Assembly (NCBI RefSeq): GCF_001429025.1
Contig: NZ_LMHT01000035.1
Coordinates: forward strand, 171,584 to 235,583
Origin: Phenylobacterium sp. Root700
GTDB lineage: Bacteria; Pseudomonadota; Alphaproteobacteria; Caulobacterales; Caulobacteraceae
Direction: 5' to 3'
DNA: 64,000 nucleotides
Under the pieces are notes generated by a model, which was not told the DNA's origin, searched no databases, and saw only the letters and a list, made by a program, of their open reading frames with translations. Below, piece by piece: positions 8,139 to 15,934 of the stretch. Positions within the stretch are counted from its first letter, which is position 1; each line of letters starts with the position of its first letter. The translations under genes were made by a program, and so were the position numbers.

Positions 8139-9094
8139 TGGACCCGGCCGCGGTCGTCATCGGCCTGTCCGCCGTGGTGGTGGCGATCCGCGACGGCGAT
8201 GCAGCGGTGCTGACCGTGCGCCCGCCGGGACAACCCGCCGGCCTGCCCTTCGGCCCCTTCGATCCAGACGGCCATCGGACCTTCGAACTGGCGCTGCGCG
8301 CCTTCGTGACCGCCCAGACCCGGTTCGACCTGGGCTATGTGGAGCAGCTCTACACTTTTGGCGACAAGGGCCGCGACGCGCCGCTGGCCGACATGGGCAA
8401 GGAACTGGGCGCGGCGCGAGTGCTGTCGGTCGGCTACCTGGCCCTGACGCCCAACGCCGTCGACACCACCGCCCCCGACACCGGCTGGGCCAGCTGGACG
8501 CGGTTCTTCCCCTATGAGGACTGGCGCGAGGGCCGCCCCGAAGCGCTGGGCGAAATCGAACCGGCTCTGCGTTGCTGGGCCGACGGCAGCGTGGAGAAAC
8601 TGTCGCGCGCCCGGCTGGCCTTCGCCCTGGAGGGCGCGCCGTGGAACGAGGAACGGGTGCTGGAACGCTACGAGCTGCTCTATGAGGCGGGTCTCGCCTC
8701 CGAAGCCGCCCGCGACCGCGCCGAGGCCCCAGCCCGCCCCTCGCCCGGCCTAGCGGCGGCGCTGGGCGAGCCGATGATCTCCGACCACCGGCGCATCCTG
8801 GCCACCGCCCTGTCGCGCCTGCGCGGCAAGCTGAAGTACCGCCCCGTGGTGTTCGAGCTGATGCCCGACGCCTTCACGCTCTCGGCGCTGCAGCGGGCCG
8901 TCGAAGCCATCGCCGGGGTGCCGCTGCACAAGCAGAACTTCCGCCGCGCCCTGGAGCGGGCCGAACTGGTCGAGGGCCTGGGCCGGGTCGATTCCGAAAC
9001 CGGCGGACGGCCAGCCGAGCTGTTCCGGTTCCGCCGCGAAATCCTCAGCGCCCGCCCTGTTTCGGGTCTGGCCCTGCCGCTGCTGAGAGATTAA
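8138..9094 (+). CDS. NrtR/NadQ-like regulator: degenerate Nudix plus winged helix
   Basis: The N-terminal ~150 residues look like a Nudix fold (VVIGLSAVVVAIRDGDAAVL, then AARVLSVGYLALTP) but lack the catalytic GX5EX7REUXEE box, so hydrolysis is unlikely. The C-terminal ~100 residues resemble the NrtR winged-helix DNA-binding domain: LRGKLKYRPVVFELMPDAFT, HKQNFRRALERAELVEGLGR and GGRPAELFRFRRE. This architecture is that of the alphaproteobacterial NAD-metabolism regulators. The neighbours, HD hydrolase and tyrosine phosphatase, are consistent with nucleotide homeostasis. No nad biosynthesis genes lie in the window, so the regulon is not shown here. Confidence 0.65.
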   Translation: MDPAAVVIGLSAVVVAIRDGDAAVLTVRPPGQPAGLPFGPFDPDGHRTFELALRAFVTAQTRFDLGYVEQLYTFGDKGRDAPLADMGKELGAARVLSVGYLALTPNAVDTTAPDTGWASWTRFFPYEDWREGRPEALGEIEPALRCWADGSVEKLSRARLAFALEGAPWNEERVLERYELLYEAGLASEAARDRAEAPARPSPGLAAALGEPMISDHRRILATALSRLRGKLKYRPVVFELMPDAFTLSALQRAVEAIAGVPLHKQNFRRALERAELVEGLGRVDSETGGRPAELFRFRREILSARPVSGLALPLLRD

Positions 9095-9097
9095 AAT

Positions 9098-9114
9098 CCC
9101 TTATGCCGTAAGGG
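9098..9114. promoter_or_regulatory. Short perfect palindrome, possible operator
   Basis: CCCTTA-TGCCG-TAAGGG is a 6-bp inverted repeat with a 5-bp spacer. It begins 4 bp after the regulator's stop codon and about 75 bp before the P450 start. No T-run follows, so it is a poor terminator; the symmetry and position fit an operator for the P450 gene. Confidence 0.3.
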
Positions 9115-9187
9115 AAACTAGCGCTTTCGGCTTTCCATTTCGACAAACGAGCGCACTATCCCGGCAAAAGTACCAGGGAGACGCGTC

Positions 9188-10393
9188 ATGACTCAGCCGC
9201 CCAGCATTGTCGGAACCTCGGCCTTCGATCCGGTGGCCAGGGTCAGCCCGCACGAACGGCTGAAGGACATGCGCGAGCAGTGCCCGGTCTTCCGCGACGA
9301 GCCGGTGAAGACCTGGTTCCTGACCCGCTACGAGAACGTTCGCGACACCGTCAACGACCGCACCCTGTGGCGTCACTGGAGCAACGCCGAGGAGGGCTCG
9401 CTGCTGCGCCGGATGGATCGCGACGACGAGAGCGACCGGATCGACAGCATCCTGTCGATGGACGAACCCGATCACTCCCGCGTCCGTCTGCCGCTGGCCA
9501 AGGCGTTCTATGCGCGGATCACCGCCATGAAGCCGCAGATCGAGGCGATCATCGACAAGGTGATCGACGAAGCGCCCGCCTCCGAGCCCTTCGACCTGAT
9601 CGGCGATCTCGCCATCCCGATCCCGATCCTGGTCATCGCCCAGATCCTAGGGGTCGAGGCCGAGCGGATGCGGGAATTCCGTGAGTGGTCCGAAGCCTCG
9701 ATCCTCGGTCTCAACCCGCTGCGCACGCCCGAAGAGACGACGCGCATGGAATGGGGCTCGGAGAAGCTGACGAGCTACTTCACCAGCCTGATGGAGGCCC
9801 GCCGCCTCGCGCCGCAGGAAGACCTGATCAGCGACATGGTGGCCCTGCAGGCCCAGGGCGTCCCGCTCTCCGATGCGGAGATCCGGGTCAATCTCTCGGC
9901 CCTGCTGATCGGCGGCAACCTGACCACCACCGACCTGATCGGCAATGGCGTCTGGCTGCTGCTGAATCATCCGGGCGAACTCGCCAAGCTGAAGGCCGAT
10001 CCCAGCCTGGCCAGCGCGACCATCGAGGAAATCCTGCGCTTTGAGTCGCCGGTCGCCATCACCAACCGGGTGATGTCGGAGCCGCGCGACGTCGGCGGCT
10101 GCCCGATGGCCGCGCATCAATCGGTGATCACCTCGCTGCACGCCGCCAATCGCGACCCGGCGGTGTTCGAGAACCCCGACCAGTTCGACATCACCCGCAA
10201 GCACGTGCCGCACGTGGCGTTCGGCGGCGGCAGCCACATCTGCATCGGCGCGCCGCTGGCCCGCATCGAAGGCCGGCAGGCGTTGGTGAAGCTGTTCGAG
10301 AAGTTCCCCGACCTCCGCCAGGTTGGCGATGAGCCGACCTGGCGCGCCCTGCCCTTCTTCCGGGGCATGGAAGCGTTGTGGGTGCAGGGGTGA
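9188..10393 (+). CDS. Cytochrome P450
   Basis: A 401-residue soluble bacterial P450. The haem loop FGGGSHICIGAPLARIEGRQ fits FGxGxHxCxG with Cys352 as ligand, and the K-helix ExxR is in IEEILRFESP. The I-helix reads LLIGGNLTTTDLIGNG: the threonines are present but the usual acidic residue before them is replaced by Leu, which is atypical for the proton-relay pair. GGGAG lies upstream of the ATG. The neighbours, a hydrolase and a fatty acid hydroxylase on the other strand, suggest lipid or xenobiotic oxidation, but the substrate cannot be inferred. Confidence 0.93.
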   Translation: MTQPPSIVGTSAFDPVARVSPHERLKDMREQCPVFRDEPVKTWFLTRYENVRDTVNDRTLWRHWSNAEEGSLLRRMDRDDESDRIDSILSMDEPDHSRVRLPLAKAFYARITAMKPQIEAIIDKVIDEAPASEPFDLIGDLAIPIPILVIAQILGVEAERMREFREWSEASILGLNPLRTPEETTRMEWGSEKLTSYFTSLMEARRLAPQEDLISDMVALQAQGVPLSDAEIRVNLSALLIGGNLTTTDLIGNGVWLLLNHPGELAKLKADPSLASATIEEILRFESPVAITNRVMSEPRDVGGCPMAAHQSVITSLHAANRDPAVFENPDQFDITRKHVPHVAFGGGSHICIGAPLARIEGRQALVKLFEKFPDLRQVGDEPTWRALPFFRGMEALWVQG

Positions 10394-10400
10394 TAGCCCC

Positions 10401-11051
10401 CTAGGGCAGCCCCGCCAGGAGCTCGGCCACCGCCTGCGGGTCGCTGGCCATCGCAAGATGGTTCAGCCTCGCCCGGCGCACCGGCCAGCCGCGCGCCTCG
10501 GCCCGCCCAGCGTTGGTCTCGAAGCCCTTGCTCAGTTGGATGAAGGCGGCGGGCAGCAACTCCCAGCCCGTCCCTTCCGGCGCGACGGCTTCGAGGAAAG
10601 CGAACGGAACGCGAGGAAGATCGGACAAGAACGCCGCCCGCACCTTGGCGTCCGCGATCCAATGCGGCGTCGGGTCCGAACCGAACCATTCGTTCCACCG
10701 GGCCAGGCGGCCGTCGGTCGTGAGCGCCCGAAGCTGCTCGATCTGCGCCTGCGGCGCGATGTCGAGGGCGCTCTTGCCGGGATGCGGCAGTACGGCGTCC
10801 ACAAAGATCAGGCCGCTTAGCCGCGTCGACGCCGACGCCAGGGCCGGCGCGAAGCCGCCAGCGCTGCTGTGCAGGACCGCCACCCACGGCGCGACATCCA
10901 CCTGATCAGCGATCCGCCGCGCCGCGCCCGCGTACCAATCAGGAGCAGACACGCCGCCATAATCTGCGACGACGGAATTGGGCAAGACGCGCTCAAGCTC
11001 CCGCCAGGAGTTGGCCCCGACAAAGGGACTGGGAACCAGCACCAGCCGCAT
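10401..11051 (-). CDS. Alpha/beta hydrolase fold protein
   Basis: The 216-residue protein begins MRLVLVPSPFVGANSWRELE and has a nucleophile-elbow-like AVLHSSAGGFAPALA, where the H-S-S-A-G-G segment stands in for GxSxG with the first Gly replaced by His. An Asp in LIFVDAVLPHPG and a late His in ARLNHLAMASDP could complete a triad. Start 11051 is preceded by GGGGAAG. The end is 7 bp from the convergent P450 gene. A esterase- or thioesterase-like activity is plausible but not shown. Confidence 0.75.
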   Translation of the reverse strand: MRLVLVPSPFVGANSWRELERVLPNSVVADYGGVSAPDWYAGAARRIADQVDVAPWVAVLHSSAGGFAPALASASTRLSGLIFVDAVLPHPGKSALDIAPQAQIEQLRALTTDGRLARWNEWFGSDPTPHWIADAKVRAAFLSDLPRVPFAFLEAVAPEGTGWELLPAAFIQLSKGFETNAGRAEARGWPVRRARLNHLAMASDPQAVAELLAGLP

Positions 11052-11068
11052 GAGCGCTTCCCCGCCGA

Positions 11069-11998
11069 TCAGGTGCTGGGATCGCCGGCGACGCCCGCGT
11101 CGGGATGCTTGGCGGACTGCGAGGCCCGCCACTGCGCGCGCAGCGTCATCGAGGTGTCGCGACTGCCGTCATGGCTCCAACCCGGCGGGCCGAAGACGTA
11201 ACCCAGCGCGTGGCGGGGGTGGCGCACGACATCCTGCGCCATGGCGATCCACTCGTGAAAAGCCACCCGCAGCACATTGAAGCCGCTGAGGTTCTTGACG
11301 ATCCCATAGCGGCACGCCTCTTCGTCCAGCTCCGGCTGGAAGGTGCCGAACAGCTTGTCCCAGATGATCAGGATGCCAGCGTAGTTCCGGTCCAGGTAGC
11401 GAGGATTGCGCGCGTGGTGGACCCGGTGATGCGACGGGGTGTTGAACACCGCCTCGAACCAGCGCGGCGTCCGGCCGACGACCTCGGTGTGGATCCAGAA
11501 CTGATAGACGAGGCTGATCCCCTTCTGGATGGCGATCATCGCCGGCGGGAAGCCCAGGAACGCCAGCGGCAACCACAGCACCCAGGTTCCGGCGATGCCG
11601 CCGGTCCAGGTCTGCCGCAGAGCGGTCGACAGGTTGTAGTGCTGGGACGAATGGTGGTTCACATGCGCCGCCCACCAGAAACGTCGCTCATGGCTGAGCC
11701 GGTGGAACCAGTAGTAGATCATGTCCTCGATCAGGAAGATCGCCACCCAGGCCCAGATCGCGGTCATCGGGATGTCGAACAGCCGGTGCTGATAGGACCA
11801 GAGCGTCGCGGCCACGACCACGCCGGCGGTCAACAATCCCGCGACATTGCTGCCCAGGCCCATGGCCAGCGAGGCCATGGTGTCACGGGTCTCATAGTGC
11901 GCCCGCGCCACCTTCAGACGGGTCAGGACGATCTCGAGAATGATCGCCAGGATGAAGAACGGGATCGCGAGGGTGACGGGATCGAAGACCGGCTTCAC
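11069..11998 (-). CDS. Sterol desaturase / fatty acid hydroxylase family membrane protein
   Basis: This 309-residue integral membrane protein has the three His clusters of the di-iron hydroxylase family: HRLSHE, HVNHHSSQHYN and HHRVHHARN. It starts with a hydrophobic helix (LAIPFFILAIILEIVLTRLK). The family uses a non-haem diiron centre to hydroxylate or desaturate lipids, for example sterols, carotenoids or acyl chains, at the membrane. It overlaps the upstream small gene by 4 nt (ATGA) and is followed 17 bp later by the hydrolase gene, so the three probably form an operon. Confidence 0.88.
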   Translation of the reverse strand: MKPVFDPVTLAIPFFILAIILEIVLTRLKVARAHYETRDTMASLAMGLGSNVAGLLTAGVVVAATLWSYQHRLFDIPMTAIWAWVAIFLIEDMIYYWFHRLSHERRFWWAAHVNHHSSQHYNLSTALRQTWTGGIAGTWVLWLPLAFLGFPPAMIAIQKGISLVYQFWIHTEVVGRTPRWFEAVFNTPSHHRVHHARNPRYLDRNYAGILIIWDKLFGTFQPELDEEACRYGIVKNLSGFNVLRVAFHEWIAMAQDVVRHPRHALGYVFGPPGWSHDGSRDTSMTLRAQWRASQSAKHPDAGVAGDPST

Positions 11999-12402
11999 GC
12001 GGCCTGCCGATTGTGCGGCGGGGTCGAGGGCGGCGGCCAGCTCTGCAACGCGATCCGCGCATTGGGGGCCGCGACATCGGAGAGGTCGAGCTTAACCACA
12101 CCGTCACGGAAGCTGGAGGCGATCGCCTGGGCCCAGGGAATGTGGCGAGCCACATAGCCGTCGCCCACTTCGCACAGCACCAGGGCCGCCGCGCCGGACT
12201 TGGCCAATGCGCCGCGGCCGTCGACCGCCACCCAGACGCGCTCGATGGGCCGGCCGGGAAACTCCTCGGCGAGCAGCTTGAGCACCCGGGCGTCGTCCAA
12301 TGGCGTCATGGGTTTGGCGATCCTGGCCCATGCGGCCAAACCGACCAGGACGGCCACAGCCGCGAACGAGGCGGCGAACTGTACTGCGAAGCCTTCAGGC
12401 AC
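11995..12402 (-). CDS. Small membrane-anchored hypothetical protein
   Basis: The 135-residue protein has one N-terminal transmembrane segment (AVQFAASFAAVAVLVGLAAW) and a soluble domain with a compact alpha/beta pattern (ERVWVAVDGRGALAKSGAAA). No named family is recognised. Its stop overlaps the start of the fatty acid hydroxylase gene (ATGA), implying translational coupling and a possible accessory role to that enzyme. Confidence 0.65.
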   Translation of the reverse strand: MPEGFAVQFAASFAAVAVLVGLAAWARIAKPMTPLDDARVLKLLAEEFPGRPIERVWVAVDGRGALAKSGAAALVLCEVGDGYVARHIPWAQAIASSFRDGVVKLDLSDVAAPNARIALQSWPPPSTPPHNRQAA

Positions 12403-12489
12403 CTGCGTTTTCTCCCTTGGAACAGCAGGGTCGGCCTCAGGACCGGGGGCGTCAAGCGCGACGCGGCGTCAGCCGCATGGCGCCGGGAG

Positions 12490-13131
12490 CTACCTACGCC
12501 GGGCGGGCTGCGCCACACGGCGTTTCAAAGCCTCACGCACCGCAAATCCGGCGGCCAGAACCACGAACGCCGCGACGAGCACGATGGTGGCCGGGTCGCC
12601 TTCCCAGAGCAGCACCAGCGCCTTCAAGCCCTTGGCGCTGAAGTATCCCGGCGTCAGCAGGACCAGCACCCAGATCACCGCGGAGATCGAATTGGCCATC
12701 TGAAACGTCCGCCGCTCCATCTCCAGCAGTCCTGCCCCCAGCGGCACGAAGGCCCGCAGCGGTCCGAAGAACCGACCGATGAAGATGGACGCCGCCCCAT
12801 GCTTGCGGATGAACAGCCGCGTCCGCGCGATCTTGCGGCGATGGGGCCGAAACGCGGGGCGTCGCAAGGTGCTCGGCCCCAGCCTGCGGCCGAACTCGTA
12901 CGACAGGGCGTCGCCGATGATCGCGCCGCCGACGCACCAGAGGATGACCGGCGCGGGCGCGAGGTCTCCAGCGGCGATCAGGCCCCCGGCCATAACCATC
13001 AGCGCGGTCGCTGGAACAAAGGCCCCGAGGAAGACCAGCGACTCAAGCAGCGTCACCACGCCCAACATCACGCCCGCCCAAGCCGCATGACGCGCGATGA
13101 AGTCGGCGGCGGGATGAAAGAGCGTGTCCAT
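12490..13131 (-). CDS. DedA-family membrane protein, copy 1
   Basis: The 213-residue protein has the DedA (SNARE-associated/VTT) signature GAFVPATALMVMAGGLIAAG and the conserved R-rich loop FIGRFFGPLRAFVPLGAGLL with its FxGRxxxxxRxxxP motif. DedA proteins are implicated in phospholipid (undecaprenyl phosphate or PE) translocation and proton-dependent envelope homeostasis. The start at 13131 aligns with the paralogue at 14369-15040, with which it shares most of its sequence. The copies are on the same strand about 1.2 kb apart, separated by two unrelated genes. Confidence 0.88.
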   Translation of the reverse strand: MDTLFHPAADFIARHAAWAGVMLGVVTLLESLVFLGAFVPATALMVMAGGLIAAGDLAPAPVILWCVGGAIIGDALSYEFGRRLGPSTLRRPAFRPHRRKIARTRLFIRKHGAASIFIGRFFGPLRAFVPLGAGLLEMERRTFQMANSISAVIWVLVLLTPGYFSAKGLKALVLLWEGDPATIVLVAAFVVLAAGFAVREALKRRVAQPARRR

Positions 13132-13223
13132 GGAAGCCCTTGCGTTGCAGGCATAAGGACGAGGAACCGCGAGGGTGGTCAATGGACGTTGGCTCGCCTC
13201 GGTGGAGGATCCATAGTTCTGCG

Positions 13224-13772
13224 ATGAGGCTGTTCCACTTCAGCGACGATCCTGACATCGCGGTTTTCGAACCCAGGCCGGTGAAGGTCCCGTCTGTTCG
13301 GCAGCCCGGTCGCGAATGGCTGAACGGGCCGCTGGTCTGGGCCATAGATGAGCAGCGCCAGCCCATGTACCTGTTCCCCAGGGAGTGCCCGCGCATCCTT
13401 CTGTGGCCGACAGCAGACACCAGCGAGACCGATCTGGCGCGATGGTGGGGCGCACGCGCCTCCAGGGCGATCGCCCATATCGAGTGGGCCTGGTTCGACG
13501 CATTCTGCACCACTCGGCTGGTCAGGTACGAACTGCCCGCAGAAGCCTTCGAGAGTCTGGACGACGCCGGCATGTGGGTGGCGCGCTCGCCGGTTCGGCC
13601 CATCGGGCGCGAAATGATCGAGCATCTGCCGACGGCGCTGCGCGACAACGATGTGGAACTGCGGGTGATGCAGGACCTCTCGCCCTTGAAGGGCGTGTGG
13701 TCCACGACCCTGCACGCCAGCGGGATCAGACTGCGCAACGCCTCGAACTGGCAGGAAACGCTTTCCGCCTAG
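13224..13772 (+). CDS. DUF6886-like hypothetical protein
   Basis: The 182-residue protein begins MRLFHFSDDPDIAVFEPRPV, a very recognisable opening of a conserved bacterial family of unknown function, and has a Trp-rich core (ARAIAHIEWAWFDAF-like segment). No signal or membrane span is present. ATG 13224 is chosen because family homology begins exactly there. It diverges from the first DedA gene (92-bp gap) and converges with the CPT-like gene (6-bp gap). Confidence 0.75.
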   Translation: MRLFHFSDDPDIAVFEPRPVKVPSVRQPGREWLNGPLVWAIDEQRQPMYLFPRECPRILLWPTADTSETDLARWWGARASRAIAHIEWAWFDAFCTTRLVRYELPAEAFESLDDAGMWVARSPVRPIGREMIEHLPTALRDNDVELRVMQDLSPLKGVWSTTLHASGIRLRNASNWQETLSA

Positions 13773-13778
13773 GCGGGC

Positions 13779-14333
13779 CTAGAGCCCGAAGCGCGCCTTG
13801 ATCAATTGAGCGCATTCGGCAGGCGACACCGTGGCCGTGTCGATCTCCAGGTCATAGACTTGGCCGGCGTGAACCCGATCATACTGCCACCGCGCCAAGC
13901 CGATCAGCCGGTCGCCGCGTTCGCGCTCGCGAGTCTCCAGCACGTCGAGGGATGCGAAGAACCCGACGAACCGGGTCTCGAACGGCGCCAGCAGCTGGCG
14001 ATACTCCTGCTGCACGGCGGCCTCCAGCATCACCTCGTCGACGATCAGGTTGGCGCCTTGCCGGGCCATGGCGGCGATGGCGTGGCGCATGCCGCGCATC
14101 GTCTGGTCCAAGACCGGCCCAGTGTGGATGGCGACGGAGGGCCGGCCCTCGTCCTGCAACGTCTCGAAGGTCATGCCGTCGGGGTGGCCGACCATCGCCT
14201 CGGGCAGCATCTCGAGAAAGGCGTCCATCTGAACGTGCAGGAACGGCGCGGCGGCGATCTGCTGAAGCGCCTTGGCCGTGGAGCTTTTGCCGACGCTGCC
14301 AACCCCGTTGAGAATTATGACCTGCGCGCTCAC
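13779..14333 (-). CDS. Chloramphenicol phosphotransferase-like P-loop protein
   Basis: The 184-residue protein opens MSAQVIILNGVGSVGKSSTA with a P-loop (GVGSVGKS) and has LHVQMDAFLEMLPEA, fitting the CPT-like kinase family that is related to small-molecule phosphotransferases. Chloramphenicol itself need not be the substrate; most chromosomal members are uncharacterised. It sits 35 bp downstream of the second DedA gene on the same strand. Confidence 0.75.
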   Translation of the reverse strand: MSAQVIILNGVGSVGKSSTAKALQQIAAAPFLHVQMDAFLEMLPEAMVGHPDGMTFETLQDEGRPSVAIHTGPVLDQTMRGMRHAIAAMARQGANLIVDEVMLEAAVQQEYRQLLAPFETRFVGFFASLDVLETRERERGDRLIGLARWQYDRVHAGQVYDLEIDTATVSPAECAQLIKARFGL

Positions 14334-14368
14334 GCCCCGCCTCGCTCCAGCTTGCCTTGCGACCTGGC

Positions 14369-15040
14369 CTAGCGCCGCTCGGCGCGCGCGGAGAGGATGG
14401 CCAGGGCCGCTTCCTGACGGGCCATCCGCAGTTTCAGTATCCGCCAGGCGGCGAAACCGGTGACGGACAGGACGGCCGCGCCGGCGATGGCGATCGTCAG
14501 CAGATCGGCTTCGCCCATCGCCTCAAGTTCGGCCAGGCCCCTGGCGGCGAAATAGCCCGGCGCGAGGATGACCAGCACCCAGACCACCGCCGAGACGGTG
14601 TTGGCGAGTTGGAAGGTCCGGCGGCGCATGCCCAGCAGCCCGGTGACCAGCGGCACGAAGGCCCGCAGCGGCCCGAAGAACCGGCCGATGAAGATCGAGG
14701 CGGCGCCGTAGCGACGGGTGAACAGGCGCGTGCGCGCGATCTTGCGGCGATGCTCGCGGAAGGCGGCGTGCCGCAGCGTCTGGGGGCCTAGCCGGCGGCC
14801 AAGCTCGTAGGAGATCGCATCGCCGATGACCGCGCCGGCCACACACCAGAAGATCACCTGCACCGGGTCGAGAACCCCGGCGGCGATCAGCCCGCCCGCC
14901 ATCACCATCAACGCTGTCGCCGGAATGAAGGCGCCGATCAGCACAAGGGACTCCAGCAGCGTCACGACGCCCAGCGCCACGCCCGCCCAGGCGTGGTGAC
15001 GGGCGATAAACTCGGCGACGTGATGAAAGAGAGCGTCCAT
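14369..15040 (-). CDS. DedA-family membrane protein, copy 2
   Basis: The 223-residue protein is a close paralogue of the gene at 12490-13131. It shares LESLVLIGAFIPATALMVMA and the FIGRFFGPLRAFVPLVTGLL loop, as well as the opening MDALFHHVAEFIARHHAWAG. The same envelope role is expected. The likely start is ATG 15040, matching the paralogue. Copy number of two with intervening DUF6886-like and CPT-like genes points to a local duplication followed by insertion. Confidence 0.88.
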   Translation of the reverse strand: MDALFHHVAEFIARHHAWAGVALGVVTLLESLVLIGAFIPATALMVMAGGLIAAGVLDPVQVIFWCVAGAVIGDAISYELGRRLGPQTLRHAAFREHRRKIARTRLFTRRYGAASIFIGRFFGPLRAFVPLVTGLLGMRRRTFQLANTVSAVVWVLVILAPGYFAARGLAELEAMGEADLLTIAIAGAAVLSVTGFAAWRILKLRMARQEAALAILSARAERR

Positions 15041-15524
15041 GGGGTTCCCTGCGCCGCTCGCATATGGGCGCGCCCGAACCATCCGGCGAGGGGCAGTTGA
15101 AACATCTTTCGACAATTGCGCGCGCCGTGGCCGGCGCGCATCAGTCGAGGGCCAAATCGCCCCTCACGCCGCCCTCTTCAGCCCCAAAACTCCCTGCCGC
15201 GCCCCACTATGTCGCAGGCGTGCGGGGAGCCATCGAGCAGGTCAGGCGTTCCAGTTGCGCAGCCGAAAATCACCTGTGCGAAAAACTGAAGTGCACTCCC
15301 AGGACTTCTGGGGGTGGCGATCGGCGCACGACGTCCTATCTAACCCAGCATCAAGGTAGAGCTAGCGAGAAGAAGCACCATGCTTCGATGTCATCATAAT
15401 CCGAGCCGAATGCCGGCCTGACTTCGCCTTGCGGCCGCCATTCCAGCGCCGCCGCCCTGCTTGATGGTGTCGTCCCTGAAGGGACGGCGCTGATCGTCAA
15501 AATAGTAAAGTAAAGGAGCTTTGT
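15041..15524. other. 480-bp intergenic region with a leader hairpin
   Basis: No convincing gene is seen. Near the right end a perfect 6-bp stem with a TGAA tetraloop (CGTCCC-TGAA-GGGACG, 15471-15486) lies 38 nt before the next start, followed by an AT-rich stretch AAAATAGTAAAGTAAAGGAG. This could be a structured leader of the small gene at 15525. The rest of the gap shows no repeat, terminator or RNA gene that I can support. Confidence 0.4.
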
Positions 15525-15743
15525 ATGGCTCTGCAGATTTCTGTTGCGCCCGCCGGTGACGGTTGGGCGGTTCGTTCCGAAGCCTTCGACAATGAGTTGA
15601 TGTTCGAAGCCGGCGCCCGCGCCGAAGCCGCCGCGCGTTCGCTCGCATCCCGCTACGCCCAGGCTGGCCGCCCGACGCAGGTGAACATCTTCCTGCGCGA
15701 CGGCGCCCTGGCCGGACGCTTCATGCACCACGCGGCCGCCTGA
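15525..15743 (+). CDS. Small conserved hypothetical (72 aa)
   Basis: The product begins MALQISVAPAGDGWAVRSEA and resembles short DUF2188-type proteins with a strand-helix-strand layout ending in a further strand (TQVNIFLRDGALAGRF). AAAGGAG lies 8 nt before the ATG, a strong ribosome-binding site that supports real translation. It stands alone between the DedA gene and the TonB receptor. Function unknown. Confidence 0.7.
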   Translation: MALQISVAPAGDGWAVRSEAFDNELMFEAGARAEAAARSLASRYAQAGRPTQVNIFLRDGALAGRFMHHAAA

Positions 15744-15934
15744 CGGCCGTCTGTCGGCGAACGGCGAGGCGATTTTCGTCGCTTCGTCGCTTTGTCGCCT
15801 AGGGGACGGCCTTTATCGCAAGGTCGTTTCACCGACTCCCAAGCCCTGACTTCTCTCCCGACCTCGGCGTGTCCCCTCACAAGAGACACGCTATGCGGGC
15901 TTGGGGCCCGCTCCTTAATACTGGAGCGAACAAC

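Noticed and set aside
11105..13227. Plus-strand frames of about 350-400 codons opposite the fatty acid hydroxylase and DedA genes
   Set aside because: Composition is Arg/Gly/Pro-rich and antisense to clear genes; no ribosome-binding site or family resemblance.
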